NCBI RefSeq assembly: GCF_002895435.1
Contig: NZ_POYJ01000001.1
Coordinates: 248,001-312,000, forward strand
From: Aquimarina sediminis
GTDB taxonomy: Bacteria > Bacteroidota > Bacteroidia > Flavobacteriales > Flavobacteriaceae
Direction of reading: 5' to 3'
Length of the DNA stretch: 64,000 nt
Below, piece after piece: positions 25,933 to 34,021 of the stretch. The notes under the pieces were generated by a model. That model was not told the origin of the DNA. It saw only the letters and a list, made by a program, of their open reading frames with translations, and did no database searches. Positions within the stretch are counted from its first letter, which is position 1. Every line of letters starts with the position of its first letter. Made by a program: the position numbers and the translations under genes.

Positions 25933-27531
25933 ATGAAAAAAACAGTATACTTTTTCGCACTTCTTATTACTATAACAATACAGGCGCAGGTAATCAATCA
26001 GGATGCTAATGGGTTTAGTACTATTGTTCTAAAAAGTACTAATCTAAACTTTGATATTGCTAATGATATTGCAACATTTACATATTATGATTATATACAT
26101 AAGAATGGAAAAATACCGGGAGTAGAGCAGAAAGCCATAATGCTAGGGGGGGATATTAAAGCCACTGCCGAAAACGGATCTGGAGTGTTGTTTAGTGATG
26201 AAAAACTTGTTGCTAATGCAGGTATTGGTGGATTTATTGGATTAAAATGGTACCGACAGGGTTGTTCTGGATCTTCATCAAGGTTGAATCAGCTTGGAGT
26301 GGATAGGGATAATATCGAAAACCTACTAGAAGGTAAACTGCAAGCATACAGAGATTATCTAGATCAATTAAAAAGTGAGCCAAGGATAACACAACTAGTA
26401 ATTGATAGTTTGAGAAGAGATATTAAGGACCCGAATACAAATCGATGGACTGCTTCTAAAAATGCCTTGACAGCAATCAAAGAATTAGATTCGAAGAAAG
26501 TAAAGCAGCAGGTAGATATACTTCAAAAAGTAGATGATATCTATTCTGAAATAAATCTTATTTTATTATTAAATGGTGATAAAAGTGATTTTAAGAACCA
26601 AATTGATGCTTTGGATCAAGCAAGAAGTAGTGATATTTTGGATCAGAGTGTATTGAAAGTTATTAATTCTAATATTACAAATGCCTATGATACTAAGTTA
26701 TGGCAAATAAATAAAAAGACAATTTCAAAAAAACTGGCAAAGGTAGCGTTTCAGCATGAAATTATTGAAGCAGATATTGTCGATGAATTACTTAGCTACT
26801 ATGACGATGAGATTTTTATGATTATGAACCAAAATGAAGATATTACAACTAAGCTCGAAAATCTAGAAAACAAAAAGGATCGTTATTCTTTTCATAAACT
26901 ATTTACTCGAGGAGGATTCAATGGAGTATCTTTTAAGTATGATCTGGCTAATGGAGCAAGCGCAATTGATGATAGATTTGTGGACAAAACTTTTAATGGT
27001 TGGGATATTGAATTGGGATATAACATAAATTATAAAGGGTATAATCTATTCGGATTGAGTAGTAAGGTTGCTTATGACAATAATCTATCTGGTCTCGAGG
27101 ATACAGAGTATTCTTTTGCTACAGTGGATACTACTATTACTACCGGACAATTAAGTAGTGGAACAAAAGTAAATGCTTTTGCAGGTGATTTTGACACTTT
27201 TCATAAATTCTCTTTCAATTTTGATTATGTACGATTGATACCACTGCGGGATAGTAAAAAGGGAATTTCTGATATGTATCTAACTATCAACCCTTATATA
27301 CGACATCATATATATGATAATAGTGAGATACTAAAAAATAATACAGTCACCGGGCTTGGGTTAAATTTTGTAAATAGCGAAAAACAAGCAATTATGGGAG
27401 GCTTGTTTGTACAGACCAATGACGTATTTGGTGTTCATGCTAATGAAGATAGTACATTGGGAGAAAGAATAAGTGTTGGTGTAGTAGCAAAATTTGCATT
27501 TTCGGGATTGGATAAAGAAGCAAATAAATAG
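25933..27531 (+). CDS. Exported protein with helical middle and beta-barrel-like end
   Basis: 532 aa from the ATG at 25933; the frame begins 39 bases earlier inside the previous gene, but the signal peptide MKKTVYFFALLITITIQAQ fixes the start. Residues 30-120 are beta-rich, 130-310 long helices (coiled-coil-like, LEGKLQAYRDYLDQLKSEPR, KVKQQVDILQKVDDIYSEIN). The end (about 330-525) has alternating amphipathic strands such as GWDIELGYNINYKGYNLFGL, FSFNFDYVRLIPL and ISVGVVAKFAFSG, suggesting an outer-membrane barrel or a beta sandwich. No family recognised. It ends 24 bases before a terminator that separates it from the peptide cluster. Confidence 0.72.
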   Translation: MKKTVYFFALLITITIQAQVINQDANGFSTIVLKSTNLNFDIANDIATFTYYDYIHKNGKIPGVEQKAIMLGGDIKATAENGSGVLFSDEKLVANAGIGGFIGLKWYRQGCSGSSSRLNQLGVDRDNIENLLEGKLQAYRDYLDQLKSEPRITQLVIDSLRRDIKDPNTNRWTASKNALTAIKELDSKKVKQQVDILQKVDDIYSEINLILLLNGDKSDFKNQIDALDQARSSDILDQSVLKVINSNITNAYDTKLWQINKKTISKKLAKVAFQHEIIEADIVDELLSYYDDEIFMIMNQNEDITTKLENLENKKDRYSFHKLFTRGGFNGVSFKYDLANGASAIDDRFVDKTFNGWDIELGYNINYKGYNLFGLSSKVAYDNNLSGLEDTEYSFATVDTTITTGQLSSGTKVNAFAGDFDTFHKFSFNFDYVRLIPLRDSKKGISDMYLTINPYIRHHIYDNSEILKNNTVTGLGLNFVNSEKQAIMGGLFVQTNDVFGVHANEDSTLGERISVGVVAKFAFSGLDKEANK

Positions 27532-27557
27532 GAGTTCTATAAACTCATAATAATATT

Positions 27558-27593
27558 TAAAAATAGTAGCATGTAGGTGCTGCTATTTTTTTT
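27558..27593 (+). terminator. Rho-independent terminator
   Basis: AAATAGTAGCA (27561-27571) pairs with TGCTGCTATTT (27578-27588) with one G-T wobble around TGTAGG, then a run of T. It isolates the following peptide cluster from the upstream operon. Confidence 0.85.
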
Positions 27594-27736
27594 ATATAGT
27601 CAGATTGGGATAGGTAATGAAAAATTATGTTATACCGGTTATACTTTTATCGAAAATGAAATAAGATGAAATATTTTACTCAAAAACATTTAATTAGCTT
27701 AGCTAAGTATTTGATTATTAATTAAATAATAAAATT

Positions 27737-27907
27737 ATGAGTGGATTATCAGTTTTATATGGAGTAGGGATTAGAGATGCAATCGCATCCAGTGATCTTT
27801 CAAAAATGAAAGCAGTAGCAGAACAAGCCAAAAAAGCAATTAAGGAGCAAGGAGATATCCATGCTGCTTTTATAGAACTACAAGAAGCGATTAAAAAACT
27901 TGAGTAG
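27737..27907 (+). CDS. DUF1843-like small peptide 1, candidate maturase substrate
   Basis: A 56-aa frame too short for many gene callers: MSGLSVLYGVGIRDAIASSD, LSKMKAVAEQAKKAIKEQGD, IHAAFIELQEAIKKLE. Two amphipathic helices are joined by a GDI turn. Three paralogues follow in the next 640 bases, each with LY/PY-xxxIRxA, NDL/SDL-xKMKAxAEQAK, IKExGDI and ALIEL/AFIELxEAIxKLE. This pattern corresponds to DUF1843 as I remember it. The tandem genes end 118 bases before a radical SAM/SPASM gene, so a substrate role is likely. No leader/core boundary such as a double Gly is visible. Confidence 0.85.
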   Translation: MSGLSVLYGVGIRDAIASSDLSKMKAVAEQAKKAIKEQGDIHAAFIELQEAIKKLE

Positions 27908-27969
27908 GGTTATAAAGCCAATTAATATATCACATAAACATCAATAATTAACTTTAAAATTTTAAAACC

Positions 27970-28140
27970 ATGGGATTTGTACCATTATATGCGGTAGGAA
28001 TTAGAGAAGCATTAGCCTCTAATGACCTCACAAAAATGAAAGCGATTGCAGAACAGGCAAAAAAAACGATCAAAGAGCATGGAGACATTTCTGCTGCTTT
28101 AATAGAACTCAGCGAAGCCATCGAAAAACTAGAGAAGTAA
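27970..28140 (+). CDS. DUF1843-like small peptide 2, candidate maturase substrate
   Basis: 56 aa: MGFVPLYAVGIREALASNDL, TKMKAIAEQAKKTIKEHGDI, SAALIELSEAIEKLEK. It is about two thirds identical to peptides 1, 3 and 4, with the central KMKAIAEQAKKTIKEHGDI identical to peptide 4. The 62-base gap to peptide 1 contains no terminator. An antisense frame covers this gene on the minus strand but carries no independent support. Role inferred from its neighbours. Confidence 0.87.
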   Translation: MGFVPLYAVGIREALASNDLTKMKAIAEQAKKTIKEHGDISAALIELSEAIEKLEK

Positions 28141-28161
28141 AACTTTCTAATTCTTGATATT

Positions 28162-28341
28162 ATGGGGATTATGACACCATACGGAGCTGCAATTAGAGAG
28201 GCAATCGCTTCTAATGATCTTGCAAAAATGAAAGCCACAGCAGAACAGGCAAAGAATGTCATCAAGGAACAGGGAGATATTTCATGTGCCCTGATAGACC
28301 TTCAAGAAGCCATCGATAAACTCGAAGGAAAGCTTAAGTAA
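28162..28341 (+). CDS. DUF1843-like small peptide 3, candidate maturase substrate
   Basis: 59 aa: MGIMTPYGAAIREAIASNDL, AKMKATAEQAKNVIKEQGDI, SCALIDLQEAIDKLEGKLK. It is the only copy with a Cys (in GDISCALIDL) and has a three-residue extended tail. It begins with PYGAAIREAIASNDL, the form closest to the proteobacterial DUF1843 consensus as I recall it. Start could also be the internal ATG at codon 4; the MG start is shared with peptides 2 and 4 and is preferred. Confidence 0.87.
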   Translation: MGIMTPYGAAIREAIASNDLAKMKATAEQAKNVIKEQGDISCALIDLQEAIDKLEGKLK

Positions 28342-28372
28342 TGCCTATATAAAATATTAAAACTTATGTATC

Positions 28373-28543
28373 ATGGGAGTAGTAGTACTTTATGCTGCAG
28401 GAATTAGAAAAGCAGCAGCCACAAACGACCTTTCAAAAATGAAAGCCATTGCCGAGCAGGCAAAAAAGACAATCAAAGAGCATGGAGATATTCATGTTGC
28501 ACTTATAGAACTTCAAGAAGCCATTCAAAAATTAGAATCTTAA
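28373..28543 (+). CDS. DUF1843-like small peptide 4, candidate maturase substrate
   Basis: 56 aa: MGVVVLYAAGIRKAAATNDL, SKMKAIAEQAKKTIKEHGDI, HVALIELQEAIQKLES. It is the copy nearest to the radical SAM gene (117 bases). Conserved positions across the four copies cover almost the whole peptide; variation is concentrated at residues 2-6, around 13-18 and just after GDI. Four close copies in a row imply recent duplication under selection for the shared fold. Confidence 0.87.
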   Translation: MGVVVLYAAGIRKAAATNDLSKMKAIAEQAKKTIKEHGDIHVALIELQEAIQKLES

Positions 28544-28660
28544 AAAAGATTGCAAATAGTATTGCAAAACGAATATTACTTGGCTAGATGTTAATCCAAA
28601 AAGGTAAGTAATACCGAGATAATTCACTTTTAGGAACAAATTCTTTACCACCAATTCATT

Positions 28661-30082
28661 ATGATTGATCAAGTTTCACAAAGGTATAGGATACAAGATG
28701 ATTATGAACAGACAAAACCTGTGCATGTTGTTTGGGAAATCACTCTTGCCTGTAACCTAAAATGTAGTCATTGTGGCTCAAGAGCTGGTAAAGTAAGACC
28801 AGGAGAATTAACCACAGAGCAGTGTTTTGATATTATCGATAAACTACAAGAACTTGGTACCAGAGAGATCACTATTATTGGTGGAGAAGCTTTTCTAAGA
28901 AAAGACTGGTTAGAGATAATATCCAGAATAAATAATGCTGGCATAGAATGCTCTATGCAAACAGGAGCATATAATCTTAATGAAAAGAGAATTGTAGCTG
29001 CAAAAAATGCAGGAATTAAAAATATAGGAGTATCCATAGACGGATTGCCTGATGTACATAATAAAATTAGAGGAAGAAGTGATTCTTACCAGCACGTTAT
29101 GAGGTGTTTGGAGCTTTTGAAAAAGCATACTATTGTTTCGAGTGTAAACACAGTTATTACCAAAACCAATCAATTTCAATTAGAAGAATTACTTGATGAG
29201 TTTATAGAAAAAGGGATCAAAAACTGGCAAATACAGTTAATGGTGGCTATGGGAAATGCTGTAGAAAATGAACATCTGATCATACAACCCTATGAGTTGA
29301 TAGATTTGTATGATAGACTAATAAAAGTATATAAAAGAGCGCTAAGCCATAATATAATTGTACAGGCAGGAAATAATATTGGATATTATGGTCCGTATGA
29401 ACATATATGGAGACAGGGTAATGATGCTTATTGGACAGGATGTTCTGCTGGTCATACCACTATAGGAATAGAAGCAGATGGTGTGATCAAAGGATGCCCT
29501 TCTTTGCCAACCAGTGATTATACCGGTGGTAATATAAAAGAAATGAGCCTGGAAGATATATGGCATCATGGCGAACAAATGAAATTTACGAGATATAGAA
29601 ATGAAGAAGAGTTGTGGGGAAATTGTAAATCTTGCTACTATGCCTCATCCTGTATGGCAGGATGCACCTGGACAAGCCATGTACTCTTTGGGAAAAGAGG
29701 AAACAATCCATATTGCCATCACAGAGCACTAAAACTTCATAAGGAAGGGAAGAAAGAGAGAATTAGAAAAATAAAAGAAGCAGATGGAGTACCCTTTGAT
29801 TATGGTTTGTTTGAAATAATTGTAGAAGATTTTAATGGAAATGTACTAGAGGTTCAAAACCCGCTAGAAATACAAATATCATTGGTACCACAGAAAAAGG
29901 ATCTACGGGTACCTATGAAAATGGAAATATGCCGCGGCTGCAATCATCATGTTTTTGAAGGAACAGAAACATGTCCACATTGTAATGAAAATATTGAAGA
30001 AGCAAAACAAGAATATGAATTGAACATTATAGCAGCAAAAAAGGCATATCAGAATCTATTAACCCTCATGGAAAGTAAATGA
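28661..30082 (+). CDS. Radical SAM/SPASM peptide maturase-like enzyme
   Basis: 473 aa. The radical SAM cluster motif is CNLKCSHC with Cys31, Cys35 and Cys38 after VVWEITLA; the GGEAFLR element (SAM-binding GGE) and SIDGLPDVHNKIRG follow in the barrel. A SPASM domain has Cys261 and Cys279 around GIEADGVIKG, then Cys322, Cys325, Cys331 and Cys335 (NCKSCYYASSCMAGC) and Cys352, enough for two auxiliary iron-sulfur clusters. A C-terminal extension (about 420-473) adds a CRGC/CPHC zinc ribbon (424/427, 438/441) and a helix. SPASM enzymes mainly modify peptides (thioether, carbon-carbon or epimer chemistry); the exact reaction is unknown. I recall a database name GDL motif peptide-associated radical SAM/SPASM maturase for such neighbours of DUF1843 peptides, unchecked. 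The downstream methyltransferase overlaps its stop. Confidence 0.93.
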   Translation: MIDQVSQRYRIQDDYEQTKPVHVVWEITLACNLKCSHCGSRAGKVRPGELTTEQCFDIIDKLQELGTREITIIGGEAFLRKDWLEIISRINNAGIECSMQTGAYNLNEKRIVAAKNAGIKNIGVSIDGLPDVHNKIRGRSDSYQHVMRCLELLKKHTIVSSVNTVITKTNQFQLEELLDEFIEKGIKNWQIQLMVAMGNAVENEHLIIQPYELIDLYDRLIKVYKRALSHNIIVQAGNNIGYYGPYEHIWRQGNDAYWTGCSAGHTTIGIEADGVIKGCPSLPTSDYTGGNIKEMSLEDIWHHGEQMKFTRYRNEEELWGNCKSCYYASSCMAGCTWTSHVLFGKRGNNPYCHHRALKLHKEGKKERIRKIKEADGVPFDYGLFEIIVEDFNGNVLEVQNPLEIQISLVPQKKDLRVPMKMEICRGCNHHVFEGTETCPHCNENIEEAKQEYELNIIAAKKAYQNLLTLMESK

Positions 30083-30660
30083 TTATGTTAAAACAAAACA
30101 ACTCTTTTCTAACCAAAGAAACTCAGAAAATTGAAGATCGATTAGATTTATCCGAAATCACAATCAGACATGGTGTCCATTCATATAGATACGGGACATC
30201 AAATTTTCTTAGTGTGATTTTTGATGTTTTGGAACCAAAAGAAAATGATATATTCTACGACTTAGGTAGTGGGTATGGATTGGTGCTAAAATACGCTTCG
30301 CAAAAATTTCCAAACGTTAGATTTAAGGGAATAGAAATCCTTAAAGAACGCTATGATTTTAGCATGAAGCTAAAGGCAAAGTATCCACTTAAAAATGTAG
30401 AATTTTATAACTGCGATATGTTTTCTCATGATTTTTCTGACGGAACCATTTTTTATCTATTCAACCCTTTATTTGGTTCTCAATATGCTCAATTGCTTGA
30501 TCGATTAAAAGCCATAGCAGTAAAGCATCAAATAACTATCGTTGCAGAATCAAAACATGATGTCTTTGACGCTCAAGACTGGTTACAAAATTACTGCACA
30601 ATACACGAAGATGTACTTAGAAACATACAATTCTTTAGATCTACATGTCTTCAAGATTAG
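30079..30660 (+). CDS. Class I SAM-dependent methyltransferase in the peptide cluster
   Basis: 193 aa; the ATG at 30079 overlaps the stop of the radical SAM gene by four bases (ATGA), so translation is coupled. The Rossmann core shows IFYDLGSGYGLVLKYA (motif I, DLGSGYG at 61-67), FKGIEILKERYDFSM (motif II Glu) and FYNCDMFSHDFSDG (motif III); FYLFNPLFGS stands at the motif IV position. The core resembles the small Dot1/RsmD-like class I enzymes. There is no signal peptide. Its coupling to the maturase makes a peptide or maturase-product substrate likely, for example an added N-, O- or C-methyl group, but it could also act elsewhere. Confidence 0.88.
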   Translation: MIMLKQNNSFLTKETQKIEDRLDLSEITIRHGVHSYRYGTSNFLSVIFDVLEPKENDIFYDLGSGYGLVLKYASQKFPNVRFKGIEILKERYDFSMKLKAKYPLKNVEFYNCDMFSHDFSDGTIFYLFNPLFGSQYAQLLDRLKAIAVKHQITIVAESKHDVFDAQDWLQNYCTIHEDVLRNIQFFRSTCLQD

Positions 30661-30680
30661 CTATTACATAATAATTACTG

Positions 30681-30704
30681 TTAAGGCTATCCTTAGATTT
30701 TTTT
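30681..30704 (+). terminator. Probable terminator of the peptide cluster
   Basis: A short stem TAAGG/CCTTA (30682-30686 with 30691-30695) with loop CTAT is followed by a run of seven T. It is short but well placed, 20 bases after the methyltransferase stop. Confidence 0.5.
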
Positions 30705-30780
30705 CACTTTAAAGACTTTAAAAATAAAATTTAGTTTCTAGATGGTATTTTCAAAGCTAAGATGTTTTTTGTTATCGGGT

Positions 30781-31932
30781 TTAATCTATGACAGTTAGGT
30801 ACAAATTATTTCTATCCAAAATATAAATATGATCATTCAATATTTGAATGTTATAAGATTCTGATTTAAACACTACTGAACGATCTTCTTTTGTTAAAAA
30901 AGGCTTAATACTTTTCCCTTCCTCATCAATTCTAAAAACAAATGATTTATCTTCTTCAAAAGTTAGAGAGGTGGTTATAAAAGCAGAATTTTCATGAATA
31001 ACGATATCAGAAATCTCTCCATAAGGCATGCTTATATTCCTCCAGGTCTTTCCTGAATCATTCGTATATAATAATATTCCGTCTAAACCTCCAATAAAAC
31101 CAATTCTAGAGTTAAAAAAAGCAATAGATGATAATGAACTATTTTTATTTGAATAGAGTAATTCCCAATTAATTCCTCCATCAATACTTTTATAACATTT
31201 TCCTGATAAAGTGGTTATTATTATTTCATCAGAGGAAAGTATGGCTAAATCTGATATACCTTTTTCATTTTTTAAATTGCTTTTAATCATTTCCCAGTTA
31301 TCGCCACCGTCTATTGTTTTCAAAATAACGGAACGACTTTGATGTTCTCCAACAATAAAGCCTATTTTTTCTGTAAAAAAACGAATTTTATAAAATTTGA
31401 ATTTTTGATACCTGCTATGATCTTCTTGAAAAAAATATTGTGTATCAAATACACTCCAATTTTTTCCTAAATCTTCACTTTTATAGATATAATTACTAGA
31501 ACCAACTATAAAAATAGTATTTCCAGAAAAATCTACGGATTGAAATGAGTTAGAAAATCTAGAAAAACTAACTTCCCGCCAGTTTTTTCCACCGTTTTGG
31601 GTGATTCTAGCTCTTAATCTAGTTCCTCCAACTATTACGCCAATATTATTATCCATAAATTTTACACCTGAATAAAAATGAAATCCAGTTTCATCTAAAT
31701 GATGTAATATCGAAACTTCTCGATTTGAAGTTATATTGGTAAACTTATGTTGATCTTGGATAATATTATCAAACGTATTATATCTTATTTCAGGAGCTTG
31801 ATTTATCGGTATAAAGTTTTTACTAACCTGATATTCTTCTGGCATAAGGTCATTTTCGTTTCTCTTATTATTAGTACAAGAATTAAAAAAAACAATTATA
31901 AGGAATAGAAAGGTAAATTGATTTGTTTCCAT
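30781..31932 (-). CDS. YCF48/BNR-like beta-propeller lipoprotein
   Basis: 383 aa. Lipoprotein signal FTFLFLIIVFFNSC (Cys19). The body has repeated propeller blades with the YCF48/BNR signature: TQNGGKNWREVSFS, SEDLGKNWSVFDTQ, TIDGGDNWEMIKSN, SIDGGINWELLYSN and TNDSGKTWRNISM, each of the GGxxW type, and FIVGSSNYIY-like strands between them. At least five blades are visible. Such proteins often act as assembly factors or carbohydrate-binding surface lipoproteins; no specific role can be assigned. It is convergent with the peptide cluster, 77 bases from the terminator of the latter. Confidence 0.88.
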   Translation of the reverse strand: METNQFTFLFLIIVFFNSCTNNKRNENDLMPEEYQVSKNFIPINQAPEIRYNTFDNIIQDQHKFTNITSNREVSILHHLDETGFHFYSGVKFMDNNIGVIVGGTRLRARITQNGGKNWREVSFSRFSNSFQSVDFSGNTIFIVGSSNYIYKSEDLGKNWSVFDTQYFFQEDHSRYQKFKFYKIRFFTEKIGFIVGEHQSRSVILKTIDGGDNWEMIKSNLKNEKGISDLAILSSDEIIITTLSGKCYKSIDGGINWELLYSNKNSSLSSIAFFNSRIGFIGGLDGILLYTNDSGKTWRNISMPYGEISDIVIHENSAFITTSLTFEEDKSFVFRIDEEGKSIKPFLTKEDRSVVFKSESYNIQILNDHIYILDRNNLYLTVID

Positions 31933-32437
31933 AATAGTGAGTAATGCTTTAGGCTTTTTTAGTAAATAAGGGGAAATGTCTTGTTCTGAAATATGGTTAC
32001 AGTTAAATTAGTTTTTAAGCTAACAAGCTATATCCATATTTATTGTTTTAAGGTGTAAATAATTGTAATATTATTCCGCTATATAATTTTATTACATTTT
32101 TGGTATGTTGTATTCTTAAACTTTTAATCTAAGTAAAATTTATCTTTGAGTATTCTGTTAACCATCAAACGAGTGCATTTTCCTACTAATTTCTATGTTA
32201 TCAACATTTCCTTTGGTTATTGGTCTCTCCCAGACCCTTTTTTAAAGATTATGATAACATTGTAAGGAATGATTTTCTATGAATACAAGTCTAAAGGACA
32301 AGCTCATTTTAACACCAAAACAATAGAAAATAAAACTTTTGGTTGCTCGTGATATTTTTTAGGTTTTCTTTTTTCACTGTAAATGGGGGATCGACCTTAT
32401 GTAATATTTGATACATTTGTTGGTATAATATTGTTAT
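31933..32437. other. Divergent spacer without a gene
   Basis: This 505-base A+T-rich spacer lies between a leftward lipoprotein and the rightward Hint-domain gene. I find no coding frame, no strong terminator and no clear palindrome. Promoters for both genes must lie here, but none stands out. Confidence 0.5.
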
Positions 32438-33697
32438 ATGAAAAAAGTACTAGTTTATATCTTATTTGTATCAAATTGGGTTGCTACTGCTCAGGAAATT
32501 AAAACTTTAACACCAAGTGTTGAAATGTTGGATTTTAATGTAGCCGACGAAAAAGAGTTTTATAGAAATAGAGAAATCTGCGAAAAGATATGGGAGAGAA
32601 TGAGCAATGGACTAGAGTATGATGACCTCACCGATATAGAAAAAGCCGAATTAGAAAAAGTAGATGAGACCAAATCTAATTATTGGAGTGTAGAAGGTGA
32701 TGGATGTAGCTGGTACTGTGGAGGCGGACCTAGTGAAGTAAAGGCTTCGTCCAGTTTAGCTTCTCAAGGATCTATCAATTATAAACCAGCAAATGCTCAT
32801 GATCTAAATTATAAAAACGTTTGGGTAGAAGGAGTTAAAGGGCATGGAGTAGGAGAATATTTAGAATATGGGTTCCCACAGTCAAGCCCAAGAATAACAG
32901 AAATTATAGTTGTTAATGGTCATGTGAAAAGCGAAAGAGCTTGGCGTAGTAATAGTCGGGTGAAAAAGCTGAAAATTTATATTAAAGATAAGCCCTATGC
33001 CATATTAAATCTTAAAGATCAGCGAGCAGCACAACATTTTAAAGTAGATACCATAGGTTTCCTGGATAAGAACATAGATTTTATAGCCGCAAAAAAACTA
33101 CCCCTCTGGAAAATGAAATTTGAGATTCTCGAAGTATATCCTGGTGATAAGTACGATGATACGGTGATCTCTGAAATTTATTTTGACGGAATCGATGTGC
33201 ATTGCTTTGCAAAAGGGACATTAATCACCATGGCAGACCATAGTAAAAAAGTTATCGAATCTCTTAAAATAGGAGATCAGGTACTTTCTTACAATCAAGA
33301 TACCAAAACTTATGAAGCATCTACAATAGAAAAGCTTGCTAGCCCTATTCATGATCACTTGATTAAGATTATAATGGTAGACGGAACCTCAATTCGTTGT
33401 ACACAAGACCATCCTTTTCTATCGGCTACTGGGAATTGGATATCTTATGATCCGCAAAAAACAAAATCTGACTACCTGTATACTGCGGTTGATCAGTTAA
33501 AAATTGGCTCTATAGTAAAAACCAGTACTGGTGAGGGTGAAATATCCAATATAGAACTGCTACAAGAACCACAACAAACTTATACTATTGTAGAGCTAGA
33601 TAAAGGAATAACATATTTGGCGAATGATATAGTTGTGGGTACAGAACCTATCAGAAAAGACATTTTTTGTAAAAAACACAATATAGCAGAAGATTAA
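32438..33697 (+). CDS. Exported protein with discoidin-like and Hint autoprocessing domains
   Basis: 419 aa. Signal peptide MKKVLVYILFVSNWVATAQ. Residues 75-245 form a discoidin-like (NADase-type glycan-binding) beta sandwich: EVKASSSLASQG, NYKPANAHDLNYKNVWVEG, GEYLEYGF, EIIVVNGHVKSERAWRSNSR and KLKIYIKDK. A Hint (hedgehog/intein) domain starts at Cys256 in HCFAKGTLITMAD and continues with the block B TxxH (TQDHPFLSATGNW) and a C-terminal block (GITYLANDIVVGTE). The C-terminal His-Asn of splicing inteins is absent, so protein splicing is not expected, but Cys256 plus the His of block B would allow N-terminal cleavage or a thioester linkage to another nucleophile. It stands alone. Confidence 0.85.
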   Translation: MKKVLVYILFVSNWVATAQEIKTLTPSVEMLDFNVADEKEFYRNREICEKIWERMSNGLEYDDLTDIEKAELEKVDETKSNYWSVEGDGCSWYCGGGPSEVKASSSLASQGSINYKPANAHDLNYKNVWVEGVKGHGVGEYLEYGFPQSSPRITEIIVVNGHVKSERAWRSNSRVKKLKIYIKDKPYAILNLKDQRAAQHFKVDTIGFLDKNIDFIAAKKLPLWKMKFEILEVYPGDKYDDTVISEIYFDGIDVHCFAKGTLITMADHSKKVIESLKIGDQVLSYNQDTKTYEASTIEKLASPIHDHLIKIIMVDGTSIRCTQDHPFLSATGNWISYDPQKTKSDYLYTAVDQLKIGSIVKTSTGEGEISNIELLQEPQQTYTIVELDKGITYLANDIVVGTEPIRKDIFCKKHNIAED

Positions 33698-34021
33698 TCT
33701 TTTATCTTTTTAGAACCCTTACAAAGATTTATTTACCAAAGACTATATCAATGTTTTTCAGGCAAAAAACAAAATATAAATGCTTTTGATATAGCTAATT
33801 GTTTAGTAATGAGCTATATTTATACATTGCAAAACGTCATTAAGAGTATTGTACTACTATAATTTGCAATAAAAATCCCCATCCAGATTATTTGATTTTG
33901 AAAATCTGTTTTTAAAACAGATAGGTATTTAATCGTGTCGAAAAACAGATGTTCATTCTAGGTAGTCGACACAGATACTGTATACGAGTAAGTTTGTTAA
34001 TGCAATTATAGAAAAGTAGGG
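33698..34021. other. Spacer with inverted repeat
   Basis: No gene is seen. GTGTCGA (33935-33941) and TCGACAC (33966-33972) form a perfect 7-bp inverted repeat with 24 bases between, 50 bases before the start of the large NTPase gene. It could be an operator or attenuator for it. A weaker palindrome, CTGTTTTTAAAACAG, precedes it at 33906-33920. Confidence 0.45.

Noticed and set aside
27954..28265. 103-aa minus-strand frame across peptides 2 and 3
   Set aside because: It is antisense to two conserved paralogous peptide genes, is Ser/Ala-rich in the way of a frame shadow, and repeats internally only because the peptide genes are paralogous.
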